A DNA stretch of 64,000 nucleotides from Paragonimus westermani (GCA_008508345.1 QNGE01000414.1:232099-296098), one strand, 5' to 3'. Positions 1 through 15,148 are shown, counted from the first letter of the stretch. Numbers and translations are program-made. Notes: generated by a model not told the origin, from the sequence alone.

Positions 1-3000
1 ACGCATCAAACAAAATATAACGATGGAATGTCTTTCAGATCTAACTTGAATCAAACAATTGGAAGCCTCTGAAAAAAACTCGAATATAGTTGTGCAACCG
101 CATACAGTTGACTAACAGTGACTGATGGAGACCGGTTTGATGTTGAAAACATGTATTTTAATCGTTTTTGTTCAATCTTGTCAGCAGCAACATGAACGGA
201 GAAGTGGTGTTCTTTCAATAAACAGACGAAATATGGTTCTGTGTGAACGTTCGGTACTATGAGAAATAAATATCTCACGGCGAGTGAAACTGTACTAGAA
301 TGAACAGCTATAACACACTAGTTTTACACAGGTTTCCAGTGATGAGGACATTTTTGAGCTCACCAAAAATTATTGAAACAAACTAACCTGCTACTCACTT
401 GCTTGAAGGGCTCCTCTTAGCAGTAATTAATCAGTTCGTCACATAGACAAGCAATAGGAATCAACTCATAATCACTGTGATAAAAACCAAGGGTTTGAAA
501 TCAATGTGGTTAACAGTTTTATAGTGTCAGCCAATCGGCACGGATAAAAGCGCAAAAATGCCCATTTGTGCAAACATGTTATTACTAATCAAAACGTTAT
601 ATTTTTAAGCAGAACGTTGATGTAAAACCAAACTTCCTGGAAGGTATGCACTGTGGTTTTAGACGCAAGTTCCGAAATAAAAGAATCTCAAAAAACAAGT
701 GAGAACTCTAGGCACTTGCAGATTTTCATCTGCCTGTATATGTAGTTGAATTGTATACACAAATTTTGACCGAAAATATGTGCTTTTTTCACGTCTATTG
801 TAATTGTGTTGAACAGTTCACGTCCATAAGCCTCCAAAACTTTGAGCAAAGCATTGAAATAGTATCAAATTTAACTAAGCAAAATAACTGTAGGTGAAAA
901 ATTGACATTTTTGGGTTCTGTAGATCTATAAGCTCTTGTCTTCTTCCATTCAGAGAATGTAACGCAATGATGTGCAGTTCTGAAAATGTCTTTACAAAGT
1001 TGCCGTGGTTTTTCACCCTTTATAAGCGCTTTCCGAAAACAATGTTAAGATAACAGTCGAAACTCTGTCTGGGCGTCACAGCTGATGCGAGCACGAAAGC
1101 CGAAGGCACCAGATGGCAAACCGACATCAGCTGACAATCCCATAAGCAAAAATTCGGTTACGTGAGCACTGCCCTGTTACCACAATTACCGTTTGTGATT
1201 CTGATGAAACAACCCAATACTCACTAGCGATAAGAACAGTTAAGATGTCGCAGCGATATCCTCAACTATCTAAAGTGATAAAATTTGCCCGGACAGAGAA
1301 TGCAGTGGTCGCACTAAAAAACTTATAAATATTTCCCGGTCACTGGTAACGGGCTAAGAGATAAAAACTGATCAGTTCATTTCAGTAAAAAAAACATCAC
1401 ATACGTTTATTAGTAACGTAAAAACTGACTTTTCATCATTTGAAAATAATTACAGGTCATCTTGTTTGAGCTGATCGCGGGCAAAACGGTCCAGCTTTCC
1501 ATGATTCAGCTAATTGGTGATAAGGGAAATTTCGTTACATTCATTGGGAAATCACTGCTCAGACACCGTTGTGAAAGTGAAGCGTAAAGCAGTATACGGT
1601 CTGCTTTCGGCCACTCACCAGTAGCCCAGTCATCTAATTTATATCTTAAGAGTAACTGAGGGAGCAAAATCGAATGCAACTTGCCACACGGCTGCAACAA
1701 GCAGTTTTGAAAAAAGTTGACAGGGGTCAGAATTTTCCACCGCGTCCTCCGTTCAACTACTGCTTCATTACTCTTCAACTGAAGAAATTTCCGTTTTCAG
1801 TACTGTAGTTCTTGCCCCCTCCTCATTTTAAAGTTCAAGCAAATCATCCGCTACGAGCGTTCTCTTTAATTTAGTCGGTCCAACTGAAATCATACCGTCA
1901 ATATATAGGTTCACAATTGGGTATGTCAGGTTAGGCATATAATCTCTCGTCTGTTGAGCAGGGTAATATTCACCTCCTTCACAGTTGTAACTACCTGGGC
2001 TAAGTCATCTGCACAGCGTTTCAATTCCACGTTCAGAAAGGCTATTCAGCATATCTCTCAGCCTTAAGTATAAATTTAAAAATTGAATCGTGTTGTACAG
2101 CACAATGACGGTAAGACATGTTTTCCAAAGTTTATGTTGACATTTTGTCAATCACTCTGACCGAAGCCGTTATGTCAGCGGTTTGATGATGCTCAAGTTA
2201 AATTTGACTCTTCACCGAATAATCTTCTTTCTGGTGAATTCGGCCCTCCATAAAGTCGAAAATGTTTTTATTCAAATTCCAGAGTACTTAAATATGCCAT
2301 TGCGCAAATAACCTTACACTAGCTATTTTACTTCCGAACGCTTTTGTCAAACAACTGGACACGGGAATATGTGGGTTCACAACATTTCTCGTACCTTGTA
2401 ACATTAAAACATGAAACAGCTCAAAGTCTGACGTTGAGTGAGTGGTATGCTTTCGGAAAATATTGCTCGCGTGTGTCCCCAGCCATTAATCCTCTGGGAA
2501 CATTGTATTATCTGTGACCGACTAGGCGAAATTAATGTGTCTGGATGACGAACATAACATGGTTGTATGGAAAGACTTACCCAGCTTTTAGTATTGATCA
2601 GACAAGTTAACTACTGAACTATGAAGACTGGTATAGTTCACTACTCATTCAACTCATTAAAAATATTGTGTCTTCACTAGTGATATCTTCATTGTGATGT
2701 CGAAATAAGGCGACTATGAACAAGAGTTTAGCTTGACCCTGAATTACGCTTTTGTTTCACTAGTGAGTAAGCAGTTGGCTGTTAGGCTGGTGTCCTATAG
2801 AAAAGTTCAAAGTATATAATGCCTACATACTTATAAGTATTCAAGCATAACCGCCAATAATTTTCCAGCTGAAGAATAGACTCATAAGTAATTAATTATG
2901 GTTGCGTATTCGGATATGCTTAAAAGTATGGAGCATATTTATGTCAGATACTTCCCACTTTCAGGACACTCTGTAGCAGTTAAATAAATAACTGCGACCA

Positions 3001-5740
3001 GACGAAAGATACGATTGCTCAAAAATGTGCACGCATTATTTTTATAAGTTATTTAATGCAAAACTTAATCCATTAAAACTTTTATTTAGCTTTCATTTGT
3101 GTTCATCCAGTAAAATCTACTTTAGAAACACATAAAAACTTGTCTTTCGTATGGTTATCAAGAAGATCACCGAAAATGAACCTGAAATACACGTAGGTTA
3201 TGTCGAAATGTTACGATTAGTTTACAAGTGTACCTACGTTTAATCAGCAAACTAGGATGTATACGTTGACCAGTGGATTCTGACCAGCAACGACTGCATT
3301 TTGGTCACGTGCTGCTAGTTATTGAGTTTTCCTTGGCGATTTTCAACTTGCATTTCCACGGCTGACAGGGATTTAGCTACTTGCTTTTGCGTAATATAAA
3401 CTCTGATATTCCAATTCTGTAGGACCGAGCCTCACTGAATTCCGGTTGTCACGAGGTCTTATCATTAGACATTTTGACACATTCTTGTCCTACAACTTGT
3501 CTACTTCCTCCCACATTCTCTTCTCAGCGGCCGACTCTACGCATAATTTGCTTTCCCAGTGTTTGGATTGTAACGTTCTTCTGTAGTGATGTTTTAAATG
3601 TGGTTATCATGCGATTTACAGCCTCGGTTGAGGTCTATTCCGAGATTCCAACGTGAAAATGTTTGAAGTGATCTCGTACATTGTCTCTGTCTTTATTTGA
3701 ACCTTGACTACAAAATCGGCAGCAGGTGTGAAACAGCTCATGGACAACACTGCTGCATCGGGCTTGTACAAGAATAAACGTTACTGACAATCATTGTCGT
3801 AAGCAAAGCGAGTTAAGTGCTTGTTTTAAAAGTGGGCCGGCCTTGAAGTGCGTAAAAATGCAAAGCCTGGAATTAACCATAGAGCATAATTGACCCAAGA
3901 ATAAATTTCTGTAACGATCGTTTTCAAGCTTATGAGAAGATTTGTGAAAAAATGGCACAGGAAGTGAAACAATGGCAGAGATTGTTCCCTTCATTCGGCA
4001 GTTTGTTGTAGTTCATGTGATCTTTATAACTCTGACTGTGATCACAAAGTTAACAATTTCTGCTGCAGTCAGAATACAAGTCTCGGAATCGGTGAACCTC
4101 GTCCCTTGAGCATGACCCACTCAGCTTATTAGCACGCACAGTTAAATTTTGAGTTGCTGAAGTGATACGAGAGAAGTTACTCAAATCAGACAAGTAGATA
4201 TACTAATGACCGCCAACATGTGATTAACAAATGCACTATACCAGGGAACAAATATTCACTTCAACAAACTGTTATTTAGCCACTGCCTCGTGATCTAGTA
4301 CTTGAAGGCTCTAACTTCGAAATATCACTTGCTGAAACCAGTGTTTGATTAGCTAGTCCAACCAGTGTTCCAGGCCACATACAACCAAGTTAATCCAACC
4401 GAGAGTTTATTTCAGTTTCCATTGATCATCGTGTAATACAAGAGGAATCGCCCATTATTCTTCTTCCAGCAGAATAGAAAGTTGAGTAATCGTTATGCTG
4501 TTCTCTTCTCCGTAGTCTTTTAAGGCCTACTTATTAAGCCGTCCAGGTTTTCCACTTGCAATTAATCCTGTAGGACAGGTAGCCACCATCAGTGTTCATG
4601 TTACAAAAGATATCTCCCTCTCTCTATCACCAAAATAAGCACTTGAGTTCCTCTACCCTTTCATTTACTTGTCAAGCCATGGATATCACACATTGTAGAT
4701 ACTTTTACTATCTACGCTGAAAAACAAGATAACTAAGAGGGTAGATTCTGAACATGTCAGAAGTTTCTATTTGCAACATTTCTGTAATTGTAAGACGAGA
4801 TTTAAGATTGGGACCATGAGTCTCAGAACCTACAATTTTAGTTATATTTTCACTGTATATTTAATGCGGCCCCAGGGTGGTGTCAAAGAACATGGTTATT
4901 ATTACTAGTTCTTAACTGCGCAAGACTGGCCGTGCTAAAAACTACATGTACCTTACCAAATAGTTACGCATAATCCGGTTAGTATGCCCTTCCAAATTCT
5001 CTGGAAACTATCCTCTCCCAAATATCCAATCTTCGTGTCTGTCTATGCTGTTACAGACTACAACAACAGAAGCGTTATGAATGGGCTCCACAATGATTCT
5101 CCACCCACTTATAGTTAAAGATTAGCTCGGAGTCAATTATATTGTCCGGAGAGGCGAATGGTAAAGGTAACCATGGTTTGGAGCTGCTCAGGCTAGTAGG
5201 TTTGGGTTATAACAGTATAACTCTGTGATAGACAGTTCTTATCTCAGCAACGAGTAAAGATCCATATCTAGAAAAAGCTTTTCAGAATTCCCTATTTCAC
5301 TGGAACAAATTCCCGAATTCTGAGCACCAGCTCATCCACCATTGATTCATTTCACAGTTTAGACCGAATTCAACAACTTCTGACGAACAACTGGCCGGAT
5401 CTTTTTCCTGGTGGGCTTGCCAAACGGGTTAAAAATACGAACTAACTCAGCACGTCCCGTGACTTTCAACTTCTGCCTGACCCAGGTTTTGGAAATTTGA
5501 AGAAACAGTTTTTGCTGCACTATTGATTAATAAATGAAGTAAGCAATGAAGCTTGGAGGTATCATTCAAACAAAGTAAACCATAGCAGCCACATCCAATT
5601 CCGTAGCTTGTGTAATAAGTTACGAGAGTGCATTTGATGTCACTTTCAGATAGAGGTTAATCGAACAAGGATGAAATCTTGGTGTATTTGTTGAAGTGGC
5701 TGCATATGTTGAGTATGTGATAACGGCTGTGTCCTAAAAA
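1..5740. other. Anonymous AT-rich DNA, no supported gene
   Basis: I see no frame with recognisable domains, no tRNA or rRNA, and no long repeat that I could pair with another part of the window. The short open frames (75-90 codons) have unremarkable composition and are the length expected by chance. It is plausibly intergenic or intronic sequence with repeats too decayed to recognise by eye. Confidence 0.5.
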
Positions 5741-5789
5741 AATTGGCAGCCACGATCCCTATCTTCACTTATCTCTCGTTTGTTAACCA

Positions 5790-5985
5790 ATCTCTTTCTT
5801 GCATTCAAAATGCTATTGATGATACTTGCATGTCAATCATACAAAAACCGGGTCGGCTGTTCGAGTTGCGCATGGAAAATTTTTCTTACGACAAACGTCA
5901 GTTTCAACATATCACTAAGACTGAAAGCTGCTTACTTGTCAAAACTCGTTCCCGTGCAGAAAATTGAACTTTGCTTCTAATTAAT
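5790..5985 (+). repeat. Diverged low-copy repeat, partner at 54.3 kb
   Basis: A block ending near 5975 resembles the block ending near 54400 (and its inverted copy near 60.1 kb). Both contain the 11-mer GCTTACTTGTC, and the translated frames share a pattern around AYLSK preceded by (L)TNV. Identity by eye is roughly 60-65% with a small indel. I do not recognise the family. Either a diverged dispersed repeat or a decayed coding piece would explain it. Confidence 0.3.
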
Positions 5986-5999
5986 GGCTTGGTTTAGCC

Positions 6000-8900
6000 T
6001 ACATTTCATCGCAACACCACCAGGTGCCTTGTTGTACATGACTGCGTTTATGGAATATCGCTTATCTTAGACTCTATAAGTTTGGTGGGCAAACTATCAA
6101 GGTTTGTTATTATTCTCCTGCCTTTTATCGTCAAATATTCTACCACGCCACATCAACTTATTGATAAAAAAATTTGTCGTTGCGACTGTCTATTCTGGAT
6201 TGCAATCAGTAATTTAGCCGGCTAGGAGTTTATTGGGTGATTGCTGAGTTACAGACTTGACTATTCAATAACCAATATATTGATAAATGTTGCAGATAAA
6301 TTAGGCTTAGCAGGACCGGTACAAATAGTGGTCGCCCTACTGTGATATATCAGTGTATGCCAGTCATGTCCCGTAGTAGAGGTAGTGCTCGTAACTGCTA
6401 GCCAAATTGCCTATTTTTTTTCTCAGACCTGACAAAACCAAAAAGACGCATCATATTATTCTGCCGTCGCGTAAACAGGGCAGTGACATTCTAGTTGTCT
6501 GATCATTTACCTACTTAGAGTAGGCTCAAGGCAGAATACTTCTCAGGGATTGTCTCAAACAGTGCGTTAAGTAGTGATAAATCTTGGGATGAAGTTTGTC
6601 ATTTAAAGAAGTAACCATGTAAACCAAGCATGCTAGGAAGGTTAACATTAGGCAATGCAATGAAATCAGATAAATTACTGACTTATTACTGTGTACAAAA
6701 CGTTGTATTAGAAATGTTAGGACTGAAAGGAACGGTGTTCAGATGTGAAAATACAAGATTAGGAAAGTTCTCACCAACGCTGTCCAGTAATTCCGCCAAG
6801 GGTGGTCTTCTTTCATGTCTGAAGATCGCATTGATTAGAATTTATCCTGTGTGAACATAATCCGCTGCCGTGACTTGTTGTCTCTGAAGGATGATAGCAA
6901 CAATTATGTGGTGATCTATGGAGCGTAAAGGTGACACTCACCATATGGTATCAGCTGGTAAGCCACGGGAAGTGCACGGGGCCGGTTAATAAGTTCGCAG
7001 GTACAGGGATACGTTTACTATAGCTCTGAAAATGAAAGATTATAACACAAAATGCGCACAATAAGCCGGTCTTCAACCGTGCAGTGTCTAAAAGTTCAAC
7101 AACATTGAAAAAAGTGCGCATCAGATTTTTTTCCCATTTGTCACCTCTATGAATAACAGTGCGTTGGAAACGTATCTGTCTTTCCAGAGAATGCCCATGT
7201 CTGTGGACTTTTTGTAAAAGCAGCAGACAGTGTTTGGATACGATGATTCCTTTACGGTGTTTAAAAAGTGGAAAAACAGCGAAAATTCGCGTGATTCCTA
7301 CAAGGATTTGTTGTCCGTTTATTTTATGGGCCACATCGGAAATGATAGGGGCGTCAGACAGCGAAGTGATCTGAAAATAATGCTCATTGGCAACCTGGAC
7401 ATGGCATGCTGAGGTAAATCTGCTGTCAGGAATTAACAGATAGGTACTGCACCGACCGAAATTCTCGAGAAATGTGGAGTGACACTCTGCTCGTAAGAAT
7501 GTAATCAGAGTGACGGAGATATTCGCAGTTAAACTGGCAATAGTCAGGTTAAATTTCTAGCTATTTACTGGATTGACATATAATTTATCTAGGCAAATGG
7601 GAAGCGACCACATTACGTAAGTGGTGAATTATTAAAACGCACATAAAGAGATTGCTTCATTTTAATGCACAGAAATTAAACAGCCCGTCTGACTGACGAT
7701 TTGCAGAACCAAAAATATGTTGGTCGTATTTAAAGCTGTTATCAGCTGAACAGAATTTACGTTTTCACTACCTTATAGAACAGATCAAGACCTCAGAGGA
7801 AAATGGGTAAATTCCTGTTTCTTGCTAATGAATTAACGCTAACGGCGTTAACCGAAAATGAAGATGATCTCGTTAGGGACGTGTCTAACATTCGTCCCAC
7901 TAGAGCTAGCAGAAAAGCCCAACCTGTCGTTCTGAGCCTTAATGCTTCAACGAAATTGAACAGTCACGTTTGGACAAACTTATTCTGAATGTTTTATGGT
8001 CAAGACGAGTGTCTGTGTCCGGCAAACTGTGTAACGCCTAGTTGGGTTTTGAGCACAATCGCTGAGTTGTTAGGGGAGCGTCAGTAATTTCCAGGCAATC
8101 AGTCTTGTATTCTAACGAAAACAACTTAAGTACCTTGCGAAAAGCGGAGGGTCAGAAAATAATGATAGTTTCGTCAGACAGAAGTCCAAAGCACCACTGA
8201 TATCGCTTACGGATCATGTCATTTCAGCCTGAAACATTTACCCAATATTTTTGACACTCAAAATTGAGTGCATTCCTTGTCATCGCAAGTAGGAGAAATT
8301 TCGACAAGTCTGAGTGAAAGCGATACAGTTTACCTTCAGAGAATTTGTACCATCTATGCAACCTGAGTTGTACAGACCATAACGGAACATTTTCAGCCTG
8401 CTGGGTAAATGGGAAAGAAAGTCTGAGAAGATAAACAATGGCTTGTAGCCCCAAATGCTGCTTTTTGTTCCCGATTTTGAATCTCACTCTGAGCATTTCA
8501 TCAGAGGGATTTGCTTTCATTTTTTGTTCATGGATGGGTTTAGCCGCATGTCACCGATGAAATCCGTATTCTGTGTCTATACAGAGTTCAAACGCTCGAT
8601 TGAGCTGTGTACTCATTTGTTGCATCAAAAATGCGATTCGCAGTTGTTCAGCCGTATGTTCGGAGCAACGGCTGAGGTATCGAACCTCACATCCTCCTAC
8701 CGGGTTGGAAGTCAGTGGCCTAATACAGCATATTTAATTCTTCAGCACGAGTAACAGAACAAGCTAGTGACCATCGGGTTAAAAAAAATAGACAGACAAA
8801 GTCTAGGTTGGTCCTACCATTGGAATGCGTTCCAGTGAATAGACATTAGAGCAAATCTATACTCTAGTCAAGGTTACAATTTTATACTGTCCATTGTCTT

Positions 8901-11900
8901 ACGAAATCTTTTGCATTTGACTCAACTGCGGTGTGTTTATCTGCATTTGTTTGGTCCATAAACAATACATCACCTCCTTTTCTTTGTGCTAGGACTCCAA
9001 TCTGTATTGGTGCAAGCGCTTAGTTCTAGAAGCCACGACATGCGCATTGGACGCACATATGTAACAGCACTTCTCACAATCACCTCTAGACTAGAATCGA
9101 CCGTTTCGGCTGGTCTGGTGCATGCGCGAGAGAAACATTCACACACATTCTATTCGCATTAGCTGTAGGTACCGAAGTTCTTTGGATAAGTTTTCCTAAT
9201 AGTCGGTTCAGTAAATGGTTGTCTTAATTGTCGTCAAGTTCATGAACCCGTTGTGCGTAGTGTTCAGGACTATCATATAACGCCAGCTAAGAGGTTTTCT
9301 TCTGAGTAATAGCCAGTCATTCGCCGCACATCATCTCAACTCCAAGTAATTTATTTATGACAGCAACGCTTTTGTGTGGTTAGCATACGGGACACTAAGA
9401 AATGGTCACTTCTGACGGTAGAACTAATAGGTGCATTGTGTGTTCAAAAGCTGATGTAATAAATCTGTCATGTTATTAAGAATACTGAACTTACCATAAT
9501 CATAATTCTCTTGGGGTTTTCTACATATAGACTTTCTCTATACAGTTCTGTTTTGTGCAGATTGAAGCAGTTACAAGTGATTTGACGAGCCCGTCACCGT
9601 ATTTTATCCAGCCTGTTCACAAGGCCTAGATGATTCAGCATCACAGGTAGACCGAACTTGATTCTACAGTTTGAGAATACAGATGACATGTACCGCACGA
9701 AAAGAAAGAATACAATAACTGTTACAAGACACTCATCGTTTATGACATTAGCTCAGATTTGTACTACAAGAATGTTTACTCCAGACAGCTACTCCACACT
9801 TACCTGTCTGCAACTGGTTCGTTTTTCAGCCGCCTTGCTGAAGTGATGTGTCATATGTTAAAACGGATACTGCTGGAAACAATAGGGGTGTCTTCTACGT
9901 ATACGTAACACGGAAAATCTGTTTTTTTTTAATCTTCCTAGTTTACGAAGATTGTGTGGATTTTCCATCTGAGTCGGTGATGTCACCAATGATTTAAAAA
10001 GATAGGCATAAACATGTGTTAGTCCCTTTTCTCTTGACTCTGTCTGAAAGTTCATTTTCTTTTTAAGATTGTATGGCTCAAACTAGTTTTTTTGCAGCGT
10101 TTGGTTTAAGCAGCCTATAAGGAAGCTTTGCGTTCTGCATGTGAGTGACCGTCACTCTCTGTGACACTTGTTCACGTCAAACAAGGTTGTCAGACGAGGG
10201 TTGGTTGACCTATTCATGTTCAAGAACACCATTCAATCTCATCAGTCTTTGAATTCTTATTTCTAATTCTTCAGGTTGTTAACAAGGTTGTTGTCGGCAA
10301 ACTAGTTCACTGACTTCCTGAAAAGAGGTTTGACAGTAGATTCCAAACGTACTACTACAACTCTCATTATTTGAGGCATGATCTTCATGTTTGAAAAATT
10401 TAACTTCCAAAGTAGAGAATGCTTATTTCACACCGAATTCCCTTCTTGCAAAACGTTTTCTGCATAGGGCTTATATTTGCCACCCAGATTTGCTACTGTA
10501 TTGAATCACGTGTGCAGAGCTGTCTGCTTGCTAACTGTTGCATCAGTGTGTACCTAAGGTGGCTGAATGGTTGCCATGGGAATCTCGGGATTTCCTGAAG
10601 CCGGCTGCAGCCGATTCACGTGACGCTAAGGCTGTTCCTCGTGCGTCCATCAAACGGTTTAGCATCGCACATTTAAATCTCAGAACCAGGTGAACCCGGG
10701 CACAAGGGCAAGGGTCGGCTAATTAATTTCACGAAAATTGATTTCCCCGATTAGTGTTAATAAGAGGGAACAAACACTGAGATTTTCTATTCTTTGTCAA
10801 ACAGTTCACTTTCTCGTTTTTCCTAATCGTGAATGAGTCTAACGGAAACGAGCATGGCACATGAGCGTGTCGATTTAAGAGTGGTGCACAACGGTTTCAT
10901 TCCATTTGAGATTTGTATAATCCAGAATGAACGGAGAGCCCGATAATTTTGTGTTGCGTATTTAATGTTGGAAGTTGGAACGGCACAGTGTACAGGTAGA
11001 TTATACTCAGATATGTAGCCCTAATCGCTATAGTAAATGCTGCATGGTCAATCTGATGAGAATACCAAGTACACAGAATAAACGGTGTGTACGAATATGA
11101 CTTTGCGTGAACGAACCGAGCTAAAGAACAGTTATACATTTTTTTAACATGGGAATGTTACATGTTTGTGGATACAAAAGTCAAAGCAGAAGTGGCTGCG
11201 GGCGAGTAGTAAATCATGTGATAAAGTGAATTTCCTGGTATTTTTCGTATCTTAATTTCGCCATTTCAGCTACCTCAGTTAAGTTGTTAGCATTTTTATT
11301 TCCAAAAAATACGTTCGGTTGTTTGGCTACTTCATGGCTGGTCTGGTCTGCACTTTTGAGCCGTTTGGTGTAATTGCAATCTGAGCTGTGGAAGTCTATA
11401 TCAAATAATCCCAGGTCTCTCTACGTGTTTAGAATGTTTATATCATTTTGTTCATCTAAACGTCTGTTTACCTCTCGAGTTATGCTGCATACACCTCCAC
11501 TTATCGAATTAACAAAACTTTAGCCCTGTCTGAACCATTCGAAGTGGACTTCTTCCTTCTTGAATATTCAGCTCCCCTGTTTCCGAAATATCAAACAGAA
11601 TACGCAAATCTTAAACCTCAAAAATGACGTTACTCGTTACATCTGAGAATAACGTACCATAAACTAGAGATGATATTGAAAAATGGATAGTTAACCACCT
11701 TTACGAAAATATCGACTTTATCCAATTGTTCTTTTGAGAACAGACTGGAACAACTGATCAAATAACTGTGGTTTTAACCACCATAAACGGCTTCCGATTT
11801 TCCCACCCTAGTAATACCCTTTCCGGTCTATGATTAGTCAGCTGAGAAAGAAAGTTTTCAACCAGTCCATGAGAAGAAAATGAGTACTGAGAACATAAAC

Positions 11901-14900
11901 TAGGGCTAACATTCCAGTTATTACAAAGATAGGCACAAATGTTCAGCACTAGCATGAAAAAACAATATTTGTATTCGGAAGGAAGTGGTCGATAAATCTA
12001 TGGCGTTGTGAAATCCATAGCCAAATGTATTTGGCGTTCAAAGTGTAGATAATTCTTCCAGTCAAGTTATTCGATCATCTGGCAAGCAAATTGTCCACAA
12101 AGGTTAGTGTAACGTTTGCTTCGCCTTGAAATGAGATTGATGCGCTTGAATAACATTGAAGAACGTGTGGTTTACGGTGCTCGGTATTCCTCCCATCGTA
12201 AAAAGTCATAATCTTATCATCCGCAAATTCATACATATTTATTATTACACATCTATTGCTTTGCTAGAGTAGCAAAAATAGGCAAGTGATGAGTCACTTA
12301 GCATATCCCTCTGGTGCTTGGTCAACGACAAAAATGTGAATCACGGAATTTGTTTGATTCGTAAAAGGTTAACCTTCGAAATGACTTAACTAAGCTCCAG
12401 TGCTGTATAGTGAACAGTTGAGAGTGTAAACAATTAATTGCTAGCCTGACTTAAAAATTATTAATGCCACCCACCCTTAGTATCAGATTTGGCATTTGCT
12501 CAGTATTTCCAGTCTAGAGCTGTCGAAAACCGAATCTAAACACGAGGCTTGTCCTAGATATAGTTAACTAGTATTGTGTAACCTTACCATAGCCGTCGTC
12601 CGAACCCTGACCATGTTCGTACAAAGCAACCGTGTTGTTCATTGTGTCACTAACATTTTGTTAATCATGTCCGAGGTATTAAATCCAGATGTTCGGTCAC
12701 ACTGACTTATCAGCAGTTAGAACGTTGCCTGGTAGGTCAAGTTAATTGATATCTCTTACTAACGGAAAGTTCTGTTTTTATGGCTATGCATAAAAGTTGA
12801 CAAGACACTTTCTGTGTCTCATCTAAATATACAGATGTGGACACAAACAAACGTGGCTGTGTGTTTAAATATGGTGCTCCGGTCGTAACTAACGTGAAAC
12901 AACTGCAGAGTGAGCAACACGGTCGAAGACAGCAGGTTGTGGGTTAAACTACAACTTGCAGGCTGGAACAAACCATGTGTGTAGCATATTTTTTCCACAA
13001 GGTATTGTCTACAAAGTCTACCTGGATAAAAAGGCTGTTACTAATTCCGAGTGTGGGTAGGGTTACAGCAGTAAAGTCAACAGTTACTTAACAGCGCTGT
13101 GATCACGTTGCTGTTGGATCGCTAGATGTTTGGTGAGATTTGCCTGGTTTATCGAGATTTAGTGTTACTTACTGACTTGCTGTTTGTCTAAACTGCCATC
13201 TGTTGAAAAGAACCTCAATTTTTTCCGCTATTCCAACTCGTTACGTCATGTCTGGTAAATTACTTCAGTAGTTGGCAACCAAGTTGAAGCGACAAAGTTT
13301 TTGTTGTGTTCTGTCATCTCATCCTCTTTTCGTTTATTATGTGACCCGTTTTACGCTCGCTTGTTGGGAGGCGCCACTCTGACTTGATTTAACTACTCCC
13401 AATGCGTGCGGATATCATTTAACTTGCAAACCATTAGTTTGCGTTCCGTAAGCACATTTGGGTAAGTGGTTGAGGCATATGTGAGGTTGAATAATCCTCT
13501 CACAATTTTGTTTTATCAGGTCATTGTGCCAACGTTTCCGAGAATCCTGGGATAACTCTGTCCGTACAAACATTTTAGACAGAATCATCCAGGTAATCCA
13601 TTGCGTGCAACTCAATTATAAATTCAAATTTGCTTACTTATATTATAATGCGAAGTAAAACTCGCCTTAAACACTTTCTTACTGATTATACTTATGTGAG
13701 TTAATTTTGCCCAAGGTACCTGAAAGAATACTATTTAAATTGTCGGTTTCACAATGTTTTGTTTGTAGATTTTAATAATTCATCACAAGGAACGACTGGC
13801 GAATTGGAGGTGCAGTTGTAAAAAGTGGTTTAACTGTTTTTCGAAATAAAAGTAAATGGGGGAAAATATGGATTGCACAGCTAACTGGCTGTATTTATCT
13901 GATAGTGTTACTAACTACGATGCGTTATACAACAAGATGTGGCTTTAGGATTGAGTTACAATTTGTATTACACCTCGTTAGTGTGGATGGACACAGTCCA
14001 CCTCGGGTTGCCACTGGCTACGGCAGCAAAGATTTAAAATGGTGTTCAAATTGTTTTCTAGAGCTCGTCTTCAAGTCAACACTTTCAGACTGGTTTCGTC
14101 TCTGCTTGGTCCGATCAAACAGAATGTCTGAATGAGAGCGCAAGCCAACAGCCCTTTAAGTTAACAGATAAAGCTCTTATTCAGTCGGCCACCAGTTTTG
14201 TGAACACGTTTTACGAACCGTTCCAGCAGCAACAGGTGCAAATTAGCCACTCGAAGTGGACTGTATTCATCCGTACTAACTTTGTTAAATTTCATCGTCA
14301 TATACGATACTCACAGAACGGGTGAACAAGTGGGAGGGAGTTTCGGCTTGTGACGAGGAGGTTAACCGCGCGATCCCCATTCAGACTGCCCACCACCTGA
14401 TGAATCCAAACTAAGCGGAAACCGGTCGTGCATTGTAGGTTTCAGTTTGGGTATCAAAAGACATCATAAAACACAATTTCGATGTTACGGCGGTCCTCAG
14501 TATCAGCTGTGCTGCTCAGTCCCTGAATAAGGCTAATATGGAACAAATTCGTTAGTTTCATGTTTATCATTGCAACTGATGTCATAGCATCAAACCAACA
14601 TAACTTACATACTTGTTATTCGGAGGTTTACACATAGACCCGTCGTGCAGCGAATTCGATGAGTTTCGGAGTTCAGAAACTTGTCCCACAGTTTGGCGTA
14701 TATCTTTTCATGGACGCTACTGAGGACAAAACAGCAGTAGTAATGAAAATTGTATAGAATTATAGTGAACTTCATTTTCCTGACTGCCGTTGAGTAATCA
14801 GTTGCTGAATCATGCAGCCCTCGTGAATTCGAACATTAAAGAAGCGGTGTGATTTTCTGTGAAGGGTAAAACAAACAGCCCTGTGTTCATGCCTGTAATG

Positions 14901-14990
14901 TAAATCTGGAGGCATTTAATAATTTCGAAATAAAAACTAGAGCCCACTGATTTTTAGTAGTAGTTCCGTGCCACTATATCTTGCAATTCA
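6000..14990. other. Anonymous sequence, no supported gene
   Basis: Nothing I can defend as a gene lies here apart from the tRNA-like fragment near 8.7 kb. The longest frame, about 127 codons on the minus strand at 6951-7334, begins at a non-ATG codon, lacks domain motifs and is compatible with chance. Confidence 0.45.
8655..8725 (-). repeat. tRNA-like T-arm fragment, probable SINE or tRNA-pseudogene remnant
   Basis: Read on the minus strand, the segment holds a perfect T-arm-like hairpin: stem TGAGG/CCTCA around loop TTCGATA, which fits a pol III B box. Upstream of it is the tRNA-like stretch CTTCCAACCCGG. I cannot find a proper D-arm or A box, and no cloverleaf can be closed, so this is not a functional tRNA. 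A decayed tRNA-derived SINE head is the simplest reading. Confidence 0.35.
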
Positions 14991-15019
14991 TCGAGCCTCG
15001 CCTTCATGACCAGTCATTA

Positions 15020-15148
15020 TGTGGTGGATTGCCAGGTCGGGGGTGCGAGTTTTCGAACGCTCGGCCGAATACCTCAACGCGGGGGGAGTTACGTTCGAAA
15101 ACCTGCCNACAATAAAGATTGTGCTATATTGGACGCCTTCTCGCTACA
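15020..15148 (+). mobile_element. Solo LTR (530-bp family), interior replaced by one N
   Basis: The element begins TGTGGTGGATTG and ends CTCGCTACA (TG...CA). It is flanked by identical ATTA duplications at 15016-15019 and 15149-15152. Its two ends match the reverse complement of the two ends of the 530-bp solo LTR at 40165-40694, but about 400 bp of interior is absent and a single N sits at 15108. An AATAAA at 15111-15116 lies near the 3' end, which sets the orientation as plus. No internal coding region flanks it, so it is a solo LTR left by LTR-LTR recombination. The family is probably Ty3/Gypsy, judging by the 4-bp duplication. Confidence 0.88.
15108..15108. other. Single-base N assembly gap inside a solo LTR
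   Basis: One N joins the outer parts of an LTR whose family member at 40.2-40.7 kb has about 400 extra bases at the corresponding place. The gap is therefore not one base long. Any frame read across it, such as one at 15019-15237, is meaningless. Confidence 0.85.

Noticed and set aside
6951..7334. 127-codon minus-strand frame
   Set aside because: It starts at a non-ATG codon, has no motifs, and is within the length expected by chance in 64 kb.
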